Shown: positions 40,401 to 49,748, counted from the stretch's first letter. The stretch is DNA of 64,000 nt from Pectinophora gossypiella (GCF_024362695.1 NC_065425.1:8437001-8501000), one strand, 5' to 3'. Notes: generated from the letters alone by a model not told the origin. Translations and numbers: made by a program.

Positions 40401-41539
40401 TCGCCCGTAACTATGTGTACTGGCCTAACATAGACCGAGACATTGAAGAGACGAGCCGCGCGTGCTTGGCGTGCCGCTCTGTGCGCGACGCCCCGGCCAG
40501 CGCGCCGCTCCACCCGTGGGAATTTCCAGCACATCCCTGGCAACGCCTACATGCGGATTTTTTTGACTGTGCAGGCAAACGTTATTTGATCGTGATCGAT
40601 GCACACACAAAGTGGATCGAAACGATTCAAATGAACGGTACTACGGCATCATTGACAGTAAAGGCTTTACGTAGCATCTTTGCGCGTTTTGGCCTACCAT
40701 CACAGCTGGTAACGGATAACGGACCGCCGTTCACTTCGGAAGAATTTAAAACTTATTGTATAAAAAATTTAATTAAACATACTACTTCAGCGCCGTATAG
40801 ACCTCAAGGAAACGGGGAAGCAGAAAATGCGGTAAAGACGGTTAAAAAGGCCGTAAAAAGGGCTATGCACGAGGGCGAGGACACTTCAGTTGCCTTGAGT
40901 CGATTTTTATTTCAGTATAGAAATTGTGAGCACGCGACGACAGGGGTGTCCCCGGCGGTGGCTCTGATCGGGCGGAGGCTGCGCGGCCGCCTCGATGCGC
41001 TGCGGCCGCACGTCGCAGACACCGTGCGCGCCGGGCAGACCCGCCAGGTGGCGGCCGCCGGCGGACACCACCGTACGTTTGAGGTCGGTCAGCCCGTGCT
41101 CGCGCGCGACTATACCCGCGAGGGGGACAAGTGGTCAGAAGGTCACATCTCAGCAGTTACAGGACCCGTGTCGTACAAGGTTCAGATGAGCGGGGGCGCT
41201 GAGTGGCGTAGGCATCAAGACCAAATTGTGCCCAGTCGCGCAGGTCGCTATTCATTGTCGCGCACGAGCATGGAGCCCAGAATAGAGAATCCCGAGTCGT
41301 CTGACGGCGCTGAAAATAAAGATAGCGGCGCGGGGACAACGGGAAGCCCATCAGGCAGCGGTGACGGGGCTGTCGAGTCCTATGACGCCGGCGGTTCTGA
41401 TTATGATGACGCCGAGGGTGCGTCTTCGCCGGTCCGGTCCAAGTGCTCAACCGTGGAGCAGTCTCCGCCGCCCATTCTCTCCGCGCGCGCTTTAAGGGCT
41501 ATGAATCGTGATTGTATTAAAAGTAAAAAGAACAATTAA
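37463..41539 (+). CDS. Gag-Pol polyprotein of the Gypsy element
   Basis: A single 1358-residue frame. Gag-like N-terminus; alanine/glycine-rich stretch at about residues 172-232; two zinc knuckles from C239 (CX2CX3HX4C, then CX2CX4HX4C); aspartic protease with DTGS at 325-328; reverse transcriptase with FLDD at 602-605; RNase H with D751, E793 and D818; integrase with an HHCC zinc site near 968-1010 and D1032, D1085, E1121 (DX35E). A low-complexity Ser/Gly/Asp tail (about 1275-1340) follows. No envelope frame is present. All catalytic residues I looked for are there, so it may be autonomous. Gag and Pol share one frame, so no frameshift is needed. Reverse-strand frames over 37660-38260 and 40352-41450 are shadows. 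Confidence 0.95.
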   Translation: MPIGKIEPFDLTSKQWPAYVRRVDQFIVLNEIKPELKVSLLITVVGEATYALMCDLCAPKLPEEKTYKQLVDLVSEHLEPQRSEIAERHIFRQRRQRPGETLTEYLQALKHLAATCNFAGRLEEDLRDQFVSGLASDVMRSRIFAEKDIDYSKAVELALALEAADRHAELSGASAAAAAVSAGGGAGGAAGGAGEGLHAVRARRAGAGLRGSGGARAGTAPADRGGGACAPRSDAPTACWRCGKAHRANKCRFINYNCDECNQRGHLRVMCPKVCNRESASGKRQNYLSENSEDEFYNINITSQGNEPFFINVTVNSEVLECEIDTGSRISAINEQCYENLFRNNKLQTDNLILRSYAGARIEPLGYITVDVKFKNVAVPNLILYVIRGGGKPLLGRDWLRALKISQININELKDDQFVSQLRHEFPEVFRDELGTCKKMLRLQLSDCAGVYVRARPVPLALRERVERELARLERDGTIYRVEHSEFGTPIVPVIKSNGEIRLCGDYKITINPKLKRDFYPLPRIEELFANLSNGEEYTKIDLRHAYEQVLLHEDSQRFTAITTHVGTFAYRRTPYGLSCVPEQFQKLMEETLRGIPGTVVFLDDICVTGRDRPTHLRNLRAVLERLRLMGLTVKLNKCIFLQRSVNYLGFIIDKEGLHPDPAKLESITGLPAPTDVTQLKSFLGLINYYGKFIPNLSTLLHPLHALLKKDVRWSWDARCEQAFAGAKKVLVSERVLAHYEEGRPLVLAVDSSAYGVGAVLAHRYPDGSERPVSCASRTLNQAERNYSQLDKEALAIYFGITKHHQYLFARRFVLRTDHKPLTYIFGEKSGIPQTAASRLQRWAARLAGYDFAIEFVRSADNGPADGLSRLPLPHERQPTPEVHYLNYVEESIPIDCKMIATETKRDPVLSRIMGYVMFGWPASTSCDEDKSYFARKDEMRVELGCLIFKYRIVVPPRLRANILREIHDGHLGMNKMKNIARNYVYWPNIDRDIEETSRACLACRSVRDAPASAPLHPWEFPAHPWQRLHADFFDCAGKRYLIVIDAHTKWIETIQMNGTTASLTVKALRSIFARFGLPSQLVTDNGPPFTSEEFKTYCIKNLIKHTTSAPYRPQGNGEAENAVKTVKKAVKRAMHEGEDTSVALSRFLFQYRNCEHATTGVSPAVALIGRRLRGRLDALRPHVADTVRAGQTRQVAAAGGHHRTFEVGQPVLARDYTREGDKWSEGHISAVTGPVSYKVQMSGGAEWRRHQDQIVPSRAGRYSLSRTSMEPRIENPESSDGAENKDSGAGTTGSPSGSGDGAVESYDAGGSDYDDAEGASSPVRSKCSTVEQSPPPILSARALRAMNRDCIKSKKNN

Positions 41540-41590
41540 GAATACCTACCTATTGTTATTTAATCTAAGTCTCAAGGGGTTCAAATATTT

Positions 41591-41600
41591 GGTTGGGGGA
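41591..41600 (+). other. polypurine tract
   Basis: GGTTGGGGGA directly before the 3' LTR with TA between; purine-rich but with two T's, so a short imperfect tract. Confidence 0.6.
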
Positions 41601-41602
41601 TA

Positions 41603-41690
41603 TGTAGGGTAGCTATAGTGATTATGTGTAAGATGTGGGTAAATCAATAAAAGTCAGTTAGCGTTTTACTGTCGTTTCATTGACACACCA
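41603..41690 (+). repeat. 3' LTR, 88 bp
   Basis: Identical to the 5' LTR; AATAAA at 41646-41651 would serve as the polyadenylation signal. Confidence 0.95.
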
Positions 41691-41922
41691 ATTACTACTT
41701 GCAGTAACCACATACCTTGTCATTAAGTTAAGTACTTATTCAAATAAGTTAATTAGTCAATGCAATATTCACACGACCTCATCTATTACTAAGTTACCTT
41801 GTAAAAACTTAAGTTTACTTTACTTTGACTGTGTACATCCTGACTATGACTTATCTGATGGTAAATATTATACATCCTATAACTTATCTTAAGGGTAAAT
41901 GGGTCCGTTATGGCCCAGTACA
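41691..41922. other. unassigned spacer
   Basis: Begins with the ATTAC target duplicate; no gene or repeat seen. Confidence 0.5.
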
Positions 41923-42155
41923 TTTTTTTTTGACGTGACTTATGGTAGGTTTGCCGCAGATGGCATTAACTCTGCTGGCCGGACAAATGAGGAGCGCTGA
42001 AGGCTCTCACCCGGTACAACGTTTAAGACAACAGACCTGAGGGTGCCCAGTTGGGCGCGAACCTCGGCTCAGGACGTCGTCTGAGAGGAAAAATATTTGA
42101 AAGAATTAATCGACCCTAGTGGGTCGACCACGCCGGCGGGGTCGGTATCGGGGTT
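41923..42155 (-). mobile_element. LINE-E 3' end, longest copy
   Basis: Minus-strand sense from about 42155 (CCGATACCGACCCCGCCGG) to the T run at the left. It includes the TTTAAGACAACAGACCTGAG segment missing from 4905-5135. 42156-42472 is unassigned. Confidence 0.8.
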
Positions 42156-42521
42156 AAGCGGCACCAGGGAATATCCCTTTATTATATGGAATCAATCTCT
42201 TAAACCCTATAGGGTTGTCAGAGCCACAATTCGTCAGAAGACACGACACACAAAACACACAAAGCAAAACTAGACAAAGTTGTTAAAAATTAAAGGCAAT
42301 CAGAGATTACAATAGAAACGAATGAGTAACACAAATAGATGTAAACCAATCACTATAAATCTTGAACACAATGTAACCGAAAGTCGTATAAAGGTATTAT
42401 ATTACCTTTAATGGCTACCTGACGAGACGTAACGACTTCGACATCCGTAACCTTTGTAAAAACGTAATAACATACAGGGTGTTAGTGACATTGTAATGAA
42501 AACTTTGATGGGTAATTCAGA

Positions 42522-42588
42522 ATCATCATCATCAGCCCATAAACGTCCCCACTGCTGGGGCACGGGCCTTCCCTATGGATGGATATTA
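42522..42588 (-). mobile_element. SINE-A 3' end fragment
   Basis: ATCATCATCATCAGCCCATA to CCTATGGATGGAT, only the last 65 bp. Confidence 0.85.
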
Positions 42589-42595
42589 AATTTCA

Positions 42596-42763
42596 TGGAC
42601 AGGGTCCGCTTACCTAACCTAAAAAATTGACAGGACCGGTTTTTTACAAAAGCGACTGCCTGTCTGACTTTCTAACCCGCGAAGGGAAAACCAGCTTAAT
42701 ACAGGTTAGGTCACATACCTCCGAAAATGAATTTCTCGGGAATGTGGGTTTCCTCACGATGTT
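42596..42763 (-). mobile_element. SINE-B 3' half
   Basis: CAGGGTCCGCTTACCTAACC to TTTCCTCACGATGTT on the plus strand; head missing. Confidence 0.85.
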
Positions 42764-43003
42764 CCATCGCAAAAGTATGGAATTAAAAATAATTAAAAAA
42801 AAGCACTAATATTTTCATTAATTTTCTGACAGGAACTTCCGCGTAATATCAACTGAGAGTCATGGTCTGAATCATCCCCCGTATTCGTTGATAGGACGTC
42901 ACTAAGACTCTGTATATTGCATTTTTTACGTATTTTCTTAATAAATGTAAAACCAGGGTCAATGTTTGGAATTTATATTACATGACGTACTTCCCTCATC
43001 ATC

Positions 43004-43130
43004 ATAAATTTAAGAGCCCCGCTCTTGTCGGTGTAGCATTCTCCATGCTAGCTTTTTAGGGAAAAATGGGACAGTGGTTTCCCTATTGCCTTCTGCCCCG
43101 CAGTACTCTACCCACCACGCCACCATCCAC
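43004..43130 (-). mobile_element. LINE-I 3' end
   Basis: Inverse of the AGAGC..GCTCTT hairpin end (here AAGAGCCCCGCTCTT), then AGCATTCTCCATGCTAGC and TTCTGCCCCGCAGTACTCT. Confidence 0.7.
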
Positions 43131-43226
43131 CATCATACCATACCATACTTCCATCCTAACATAACATAATAGAAATTTACAGAAAACCGAATAAGTACCC
43201 TTTTAAAATTCAAACCCCATTGTTTA

Positions 43227-43464
43227 ACTATACATACATACATATACTCACGCCTCTATCCCACCGGGGTAAGCAGAGACTATGGACCATTTGCTTCGAA
43301 CCTGACACACTTTTCCACATTCATCACTCTTTTCATACACGCACACCGGTTCTGAGTAGATCGTACTAAACCTTTTCTAAAGACATCTCCAATTTGGTCA
43401 ATATATGTCCTTCTAGGTCTTCCTCTGCCAGATCTACCACCAGCCTTCGCTTTGTATACCGCTT
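43227..43464 (-). mobile_element. LINE-F 3' end
   Basis: Minus-strand copy with ATACATACATATACTCACGC at the tail end and the GRSGRGRPRRTY-coding part at the right; small internal deletion near 43318. Confidence 0.75.
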
Positions 43465-43636
43465 AACTAACTAAAGTGTCTAGAAATCTCGACCCTAGAA
43501 GGTTATCGAGAAGAGTGATGTATTTTAAACCTTTGTATAAAAATAGTAATTAATAATTACTGTATGTTTTGTTAAAACACTTCCGTGGTAATGTTACAAC
43601 GGAAAATCGTCAACATATTAGCATTTTTATATTACA

Positions 43637-44163
43637 ATGGTGCTGATTCTTGTACACACCATTTAAATTTAATTTAAAGGTATACCTGTCTTTTTCTTAT
43701 CCGCCGAAAAAGGAAAGGGACGTGCAATCGACAGACATGGCGGGAAAACGTTCCCGTTCGAAAAAGAAAAAATCAAAATAAAAACAAATGAAATAATATG
43801 CCAGTTCCAAATTAAAAATAATAAAGTGATAACACAGATTCACGAGTATATTCCGTCTGTTATTAAGTTATATAATCTAATAATAAAACACATGTCAATT
43901 TTAAGCAGAAATTTAAAAAGCTCTCCCAAAATGTTATATTGGCCAATAACCCGACAGAATTAAGTTGACAGCACACGTCAAACGGATTGCATATCAGTGT
44001 GATGCCTATTTTATTCGCCCGGGTTATTCATTAATTTACTCATTCATTTTAAAATTAACAGTTGTCAATCATCCGTCCCTTTCCTTTTCGACGGATAAGA
44101 AAAATACAGGTATAACTAAAAAATAAAATTAAGAGGTGACTGCAGGAATCGGGGCCACTTATT
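43637..44163. mobile_element. MITE M2, full copy with internal insertion
   Basis: Both termini are present (TGGTGCTGATTCTTGTACAC left; GCAGGAATCGGGGCCACTT right). About 150 bp of unrelated AT-rich sequence lies at 43735-43885. Confidence 0.75.
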
Positions 44164-44847
44164 TATCTTATCAGCAGTTATGACTAATTAGAAGATAATA
44201 TAATTTGTTTTATTTTTAGTTTTTTTAATTATAATAGTTTTTTTTTTTAATTTAATTTTGGTTTTTTTATTTAGTCTATTTCTGTACTATAAGTAACTGT
44301 TTTGTTTATCGTGTAATAAAATATAATAAAAGTTATGTCATACTGGTAGTCAGGTTATAAGATCCAATTTTGCACGTTGACTTTCTCTGTAGGTACTTCT
44401 CTCTCTATTCTTAGTTTCTTATCTATTTTTATACTATTTTATATTCTGTTGTTATTCAAGGAAAGACTTGTGGTTAAAAATATAATTTAATTATAAGAAT
44501 ATACAAACTAATTTACATAAGCCAAAACTCGTGCGAACAAATAATTTCGTTTATCATTTAATGTTATGTATGTCAGTAAAATATAACATTATGTTGAATA
44601 CATTTAACATTGTATAAGAAGTCAAAGTTCTGAAAGTCTGAGAGCTTTTAAAGCTACTTACATTTCACAAGACATTTTGAGAGCTATCGTTTTCACTTAT
44701 TGTCTACCTTTAATTTACTATTTGTTATTGTATTTTGAGAGAAATACAAAAATACACACTCCACTACTACATAACGTCTACTATAGAGAAAATCTCATAA
44801 GCGAAAAAGTCTCATTCTATTACGATGTATGTTAACTCTTCTTCTTC
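44164..44847. other. AT-rich unassigned sequence
   Basis: T-rich runs and no recognisable gene or repeat, apart from a CAGGTTATAAGATCCA-like scrap near 44350 resembling 51178. Confidence 0.45.
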
Positions 44848-45013
44848 TTCTCTTCTTTCTTCTGTGGGTTGTGAAGTGGATTACCAACTCCATCAACCCT
44901 GGTGTCGGGGTTACTATTGAGCCGTTAAAAGCCCCTGAAATTGCTCACATAACGACTACCAACTTACATCAGTAAGTATTTACCGGGACCAACGGCTTAA
45001 CGTGCCTTTCGAA
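44848..45013 (-). mobile_element. SINE-C 3' half
   Basis: Minus-strand 3' end with TCTTCTTCT tail, CCCTGGTGTCGGGG hairpin variant, stopping at CTTAACGTGCCTTTCGA. Confidence 0.8.
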
Positions 45014-45049
45014 CACCTTAACAACCACATCTTTATGTTAACAATACCT

Positions 45050-45625
45050 CGCAACATAAATTCACGCCTATTTCCCACAGGTGTAAGCAGAGACTACGGA
45101 ATTCCATTTGCTTCGATTCTGAAATCCTTCTCTTGCTTCCTCCACATTCATCAATCGTTTCATACACACACGCTGGTTCAGAGTAGATCGTACTGAACTT
45201 TTTCTAAGGATATCTCCAGTTTGATCAATGTACGTCCTTCTAGGTGTTCCTCTGCCAGGTCTACCATCACCTGCGCTTTATATACTGCTTTCGTAATCCT
45301 ATTATCCTTCATACGCTCTATGTGTCCAAACCAGCTTAATATTCCTTTCTCAATCTTAGTCACTATATCGTCTTTTACACCACATATCTCTCTTGTGGGT
45401 AGGCCCGCTACAAGGTGGACTGACGATCTGGTGAAGGTCGCGGGAAGCCGTTGGATGCGGGCAGCGCGGGACCGATCGTCGTGGAGATCCTTGGGGGAGG
45501 CCTATGCCCAGCAGTGGGCGTCGTACGGCTGATGATGATGATGATGATCTCTCTTATCACACTGTTTCTTACTCTATCACTCAATTTAATACCGCAGATA
45601 GTACGCAGCGACCTCATTTACTATA
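45050..45625 (-). mobile_element. LINE-F, longest coding span, interrupted
   Basis: Minus-strand sense begins near 45625 with an LRTICGIKLSDRVRNSVIRE-type stretch. After the insertion at 45395-45546 it continues GVKDDIVTKIEKGILSWFGH and onward to the 3' tail. Several frame changes are present in the 3' part. Confidence 0.8.
45395..45546 (+). mobile_element. LINE-G2 3' end nested in LINE-F, 9-bp target duplication
   Basis: ATCTCTCTT at 45386-45394 and 45547-45555. Encodes RPATRWTDDLVKVAGSRWM and RSSWRSLGEAYAQQW-like residues. It ends with the CCCAGCAGTGGGCG hairpin, TACGGCTGATG and a GATGATGATGATG tail. An inverse copy is at 50122-50248. Confidence 0.9.
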
Positions 45626-45868
45626 TATTACGCGACGACATGAAACAGTAGGAGTAGGGCCCTGTGCTGGGAGGTTTTCTGGACACGTCTTTCCTTTAGG
45701 GATACAGCTTCCTATGTGGTTGTCGTTTTACAGCAAAAACATAATAATATGTAATATATTTTTTGACGTCCAAAATTAATTTCTAATTAATTTCTACGGC
45801 ATTAATCCTACTCTCACGCTTCTTCTGCCATACCCAACATTTCACTGCCGTACTTTAGCGTAGGGACA

Positions 45869-46010
45869 AGGGGGGTTAAAAACGCCACATCGAAGCAATA
45901 TTGCTATTTGACATTTGTTTGCATTGCGCACTTACTTTCATATGCGCAAATGTCAAATAGCAATATTGCTTTTTTAGATGAATTGCTTCGATGTGGCGCT
46001 TTTAACCCCC
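45869..46010. mobile_element. MITE M1, best palindromic copy
   Basis: AGGGGGGTTAAAAACGCCAC left and TGGCGCTTTTAACCCCC right. The interior GCAATATTGC..TTTGACATTTG is also inverted, so nearly the whole element folds back. Confidence 0.85.
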
Positions 46011-46433
46011 AAGTACTACATTGTGAACAGCCATCCTCGCATCTTGCAGGACACATTTATGCATTTAGTTAAGTATTTTAAAAATATTCTTGTATTTTAC
46101 GGCTCAGTTCCGGAACCTACTAATACTTGTTGACCTGGTTGGTATTCATAATTACTCATAGGTAATTAAAAATACATAAAATTCTGATTGTCTGTAATTA
46201 TAATAGGTGTCCATTTTCTATTCCATATTTATTAGTTTTAGTTAAACCTTGCATTCGAAAGGGGGCTCAGTGCTCGAACCAATAAGATATTTGTTAATGG
46301 AATATTAATTGTGTTAATTTTCGAGACTTCATAGCCAATATTTTGCAGTGAAGTGAACATTGTCGTGATAATGAAGTTTTTTAAAAGGTGATTATTTTTT
46401 GATTATTTTTATTTCAATATTCGAACAACATTC

Positions 46434-46545
46434 ATATCACGTTGGGCTAACAAAAAGCTAGGTGAGGTGTGGGTACTTATTTCATCTAGCGATGGATGTA
46501 CCTCTGACTACCCCAATTGGGATATAGTCGTAACCTCATGTTACA
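46434..46545 (+). repeat. M6 repeat, copy 2
   Basis: Same motif order as 16516-16632, including CTACCCCAATTGGGATATAG. 46011-46433 has no recognised content. Confidence 0.65.
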
Positions 46546-46577
46546 TAGGTATTTCAATGTTCGAAAAATACTGATGT

Positions 46578-46698
46578 GTCTACCCACTTACATAAATAGC
46601 CTATATACGTCCCCCTGCTGGGCACAGGCCTACCCTCAATCAACCGGAGGGGGTAAAGAGGATACTTCACCACGCAGCTTCACCACGGGTTGATGAAG
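46578..46698 (-). mobile_element. SINE-D 3' end fragment
   Basis: AATAGCCTATATACGTCCCC, TGCTGGGCACAGGCCTACCC and CACCACGCAGCTTCACCACG match the end of SINE-D inverted. Confidence 0.75.
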
Positions 46699-46845
46699 AT
46701 TATAATATTATACATTACTGAAATAATATATATGGGTAACCCAGAGGTTCACGTTAAAAAAGGAAAATTTAGATAGAGGGGCTCAATGGCTACCAAAAAC
46801 ACCCCCATGAATGTTCAGCGATTATATAATCCACTTGATATCAAC

Positions 46846-46916
46846 TCAGAATCATGGACTGAATCATCCCTCAAAGTTTTCGTTACGATGTCGCTTACAC
46901 CCTGTATATGGTTTAG
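46846..46916. mobile_element. MITE M3, right arm
   Basis: CCACTTGATATCAACTCAGA to CGCTTACACCCTGTATA; the left arm is absent. Confidence 0.75.
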
Positions 46917-46969
46917 GACCCTGTATATACATTTAACTTAACTATTAAATTAATCTTTTTCATTTGAAG

Positions 46970-47012
46970 TTAAGATTTGCCGCAAATACTGTGTTAATAC
47001 TTGGCCGGAGCC
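46970..47012 (-). mobile_element. LINE-E scrap
   Basis: GATTTGCCGCAAATACTGTG then TACTTGGCCGGAG. 47013-47592 is AT-rich and unassigned. Confidence 0.5.
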
Positions 47013-47592
47013 ATCAATAATGATAAAAAAAAAACAAAGTGTTATATTCTAAACTTAAACTTCCTACACCAATCATTAGTAGGTATATAAAATGTTTACG
47101 ACAACAACTTTTTATATCTAGTGACGCAAGTTATTTTGATGAGTTGTATAATTATAAAAAAAATAGATATACCTGTATGATGAGCAAAAAAAACCTAATG
47201 GTTACTGACTTATGGATACGGTTTATTATTTGATTCAAGGTCTTAAGATTACTTATTGCAATACGTTGCGGCAATTTCCTTACAAGTAACAATTCTAAAC
47301 TAATTTTGTTGGAAAAATACTGAAATTAAAAGAGTACTACTACTTTGTTGATTGAATGACTTGGATGGTTAAGCGTGTTTCTATGCCTTGTAGGTTTCGT
47401 CTAATAAAAAAAAATAGAAAAAAAATAACAATAGGTACTTCTCATCACAAACAATCGAAACACGTCCGAATTTTATTCAACAAAACAAAAGTGAAATAAA
47501 AATTATGAATTTGGAACATTAAGATTTTTTGTTTTGTATTTTCGTATTTCCTGCATTTTCAGTAAAGTATTAGTTACGTATTATCAATAAAA

Positions 47593-47680
47593 AGCCTTTT
47601 TTTGACGTGACTTATTGTAGACTTGCTGCAAATGGCATTAATTACTTGGCCGGACAAATGGGGAGCGCTGAGCGCAGTCA
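47593..47680 (-). mobile_element. LINE-E 3' end
   Basis: T run, GACGTGACTTATTGTAGACT to GGGGAGCGCTGAGCG. Confidence 0.75.
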
Positions 47681-47863
47681 CAACTAAAAACCTTTATCGA
47701 TATCCATTGTAAAGTTACATTTTTATGTTTCAAAGTTACAGGCGAAACTAAACATACATACGAAGGTAACCTTTGACATTGAACCGGAGTGGTTACATAA
47801 GTCTTAATCCGGTTTCGCTCACAATAGACAAATCTATAGTTTCGTGTCTATGGTATTTCGAGA

Positions 47864-47888
47864 TGAGTGTGTGTGTGTGTGTGTGTGT
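47864..47888. repeat. (GT)n microsatellite
   Basis: About twelve GT units. The surrounding 47681-48255 is otherwise without recognised features. Confidence 0.9.
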
Positions 47889-48324
47889 GGTATTTCGTAA
47901 ATCAGTCAGTCACCTTTTGCTTTTATATATAAATAGAGAGTAATACTATTTTGTTTCATTCAGTAGTATAATACGGTTTAATTGCGCAAGGTTAAAAATA
48001 GGATGTACTTTTTTACTCATTACTCCGAGGCAAAGGGTACTCTCGTAGACCTTTAAGAATTTTTATTTTTAATTTTAGATGGCTTTTATGGCTAGCAAAG
48101 GCCGCATAATGAATGCGGAAAAACATCGTTTTTCCTACTTAATAAGAGACTCTAGCTAAATTACTTTCTTAGTATTTTTCTTTTCTTATTAATGGATTGT
48201 TTGTTACGATTATTTACTTATTAGGGTAAATTAAATCTGAATTGTAATTCCGAATTAAGAAAGACAGCATTTTTAGGGTTCCGTTAAAATTAAAAATGGA
48301 ATTTACCCGTATACTGAACATACT

Positions 48325-48505
48325 AATATAATAATATAAATGCGAAAGTAACTTTGTCTGTCTGTAACCCATTCACGATTAACTCGCCGATTTCGATGAA
48401 AATTGGTATAAAGATAGATTGAGACTCAGTCACGAACATAGGATATTTATCCCGGAAAATTGGATAGAATAAACGGGCAGCGCGCGATAAAACACATATA
48501 CCTAG
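48325..48505 (+). repeat. R3 repeat
   Basis: AATGCGAAAGTAACTTTGTC, CGATTTCGATGAAAATTGGT, GAACATAGGATATTTATCCC. Confidence 0.7.
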
Positions 48506-48507
48506 TT

Positions 48508-48690
48508 TTCCATAAAATGCGTACTGTCAAGGAGTGGAATGCACTTCCGTCTTTGGTGTTCCCTTCAACGTACCTCTATATCATGATCTTTTAAAGCAAG
48601 ACTGAAAAGGCACTTTTTAGGTAAGCTTGTTACACCGTGAACACTCTCTTCATCTCTTTAAGAGGCACGGAAAAGAGCAAACCCATCTGA
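48508..48690 (+). mobile_element. LINE C-terminal scrap
   Basis: MRTVKEWNALPSLVFPSTYL-like residues, then damaged frames; the WN-LP-F pattern is common at LINE polyprotein ends. Confidence 0.5.
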
Positions 48691-48730
48691 TTTAAAAAAA
48701 TAAAATAAAGCAAAGCACTATGTAACCTCC

Positions 48731-49024
48731 TCAGGAGGAGCTTGGTGGCGCAGCGGTAAACGCGCTCGGTCTGCGATTGTTGAAGTAAGCAACTTTCGCA
48801 AAGGCCGGTCATAGGATGGGTGACCACAAAAAAGTTTTCATCTCGAGCTCCTCTGCGCTTCGAAAGGCACGTTAAGCCGTTGGTCCCGGCTGCATTAGCA
48901 GTCGTTAATAACCATCAATCCACACTGGGCCCGCGTGATGGTTTAAGGCCTGATCTCCCTATCCATCCATAGGGTAGGCCCGTGCCCCAGCAGTGGGGAC
49001 GTTAATGGGTTGATGATGATGATC
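48731..49024 (+). mobile_element. SINE-A beside the ABC splice acceptor
   Basis: Flanked by TAACCTCC at 48723-48730 and 49025-49032. All SINE-A domains are present. Its right end is 23 nt from the acceptor AG of the first ABC coding exon, so the target was the branch-site and pyrimidine region of the host intron, part of which is now duplicated. Confidence 0.92.
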
Positions 49025-49047
49025 TAACCTCCACCTTCTTTCCCCAG
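49024..49047 (+). promoter_or_regulatory. splice acceptor of ABC coding exon 1
   Basis: CTAAC (49024-49028) fits a branch site; CCTCCACCTTCTTTCCCCAG is a strong pyrimidine tract and AG. The C of CTAAC comes from the SINE junction; before insertion the site would have read GTAAC. Confidence 0.75.
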
Positions 49048-49299
49048 AAAAATGCCAGCCTACGACAATGAGGGCGCCACGATCTCCATGGAGGACGTGC
49101 GCCCGTCCGCCCCCGTGAGCACTATAGAGGAAGAACTGCACGCCAGAAGACACAGGCAGTTCAGGACACAGAAGTCCACTGTGTCTTCGAGGAAACAGCA
49201 AGCCGTGTGTGTCAGAAGGGCGCATAAGAGATATGGCTCGGCGAAAAACCCTAATGTTATCCTGGATGGGTTGAATATGACAGTTCCTAAAGGCGCCAT
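49048..49299 (+). CDS. ABC transporter (ABCH type, ABCG23-like), coding exon 1
   Basis: The ATG at 49052 lies 4 nt after the acceptor. It codes residues 1-82 plus two bases of codon 83; donor AT|GTGAGT at 49299/49300. Residues 1-50 are polar, with no signal or membrane segment. Residues 51-82 are the start of the nucleotide-binding domain (VRRAHKRYG, Y61 the probable A-loop aromatic; NPNVILDGLNMTVPKGA the first strand pair). ABCH proteins are insect half-transporters with the NBD first. Drosophila snustorr (CG9990) moves lipids for the cuticle barrier. ABCH versus ABCG cannot be settled without the membrane domain, which lies outside the window. Confidence 0.88.
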
Positions 49300-49450
49300 G
49301 TGAGTATTACTTTGGTTTCATATGTGAAAAAAGCAGTCAGTATTGCACAGTATTGCACAGTGGGTACTTTCATAAACATCATCATCACTAATTTAAGAGC
49401 CACGCTCTTGTCGGTGTACTCTGTAGTACTCTGTCTGACACGAGTGTAAA

Positions 49451-49748
49451 CATCGTAAACAGCCTATATACGTCACACTGCTGGGCACAGGCCTCCCCTG
49501 AAACAACCGGAGAGGGTATGGAGCGTACTCCACCACGCTGCTCCACTGCGGGTTGGTGGAGGTGCTTTTACGGCTAATAGCCGGGACCAACCGCTTAACG
49601 TGCACTCCGAAGCACGGATTCATCTTACTTTTTTAGACAATCAGGTGATTCAAGCCTGAAAAGTCCTTACCACACAAAGGATCCCCATCGGGAATCGAAC
49701 TCAAGATCGTGAGCCTAACGCTTTAACCACTAGGTAGACCACGGAGGA
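49451..49748 (-). mobile_element. SINE-D, nearly full length, in intron 1
   Basis: Minus-strand copy from ACAGCCTATATACGTCACAC through the central domain to box B (GAGTTCGATTCCC) and box A region (GGTCTACCTAGTGGTTAAAG). Confidence 0.88.

Larger units (their letters stand above)
37258..41690 (+). mobile_element. complete Ty3/Gypsy LTR retrotransposon, mag-like
   Basis: It is 4433 bp, bounded by identical 88-bp LTRs and a 5-bp target duplication ATTAC (37253-37257, 41691-41695). It has a primer-binding site, one long gag-pol frame and a polypurine tract. The very short LTRs, single frame and small size fit the mag lineage first described in Bombyx. Identical LTRs and an undamaged frame point to recent insertion. 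Both edges and the target duplication are clear from the sequence; the lineage rests on structure and motif recall. Confidence 0.95.
42473..42914. mobile_element. MITE M3 expanded by two SINE fragments
   Basis: Left arm TACAGGGTGTTAGTGACATT at 42473, right arm ending AAGACTCTGTA at 42914. A 3' SINE-A scrap (42522-42588) and a SINE-B piece (42596-42763), both minus strand, sit between the arms. Confidence 0.75.

Noticed and set aside
40352..41450. Minus-strand frames over the Gypsy integrase and C-terminus
   Set aside because: Shadows of the intact gag-pol frame.
49060..49299. Minus-strand 79-residue frame over ABC exon 1
   Set aside because: Antisense shadow; the plus strand has the ABC motifs and splice sites.
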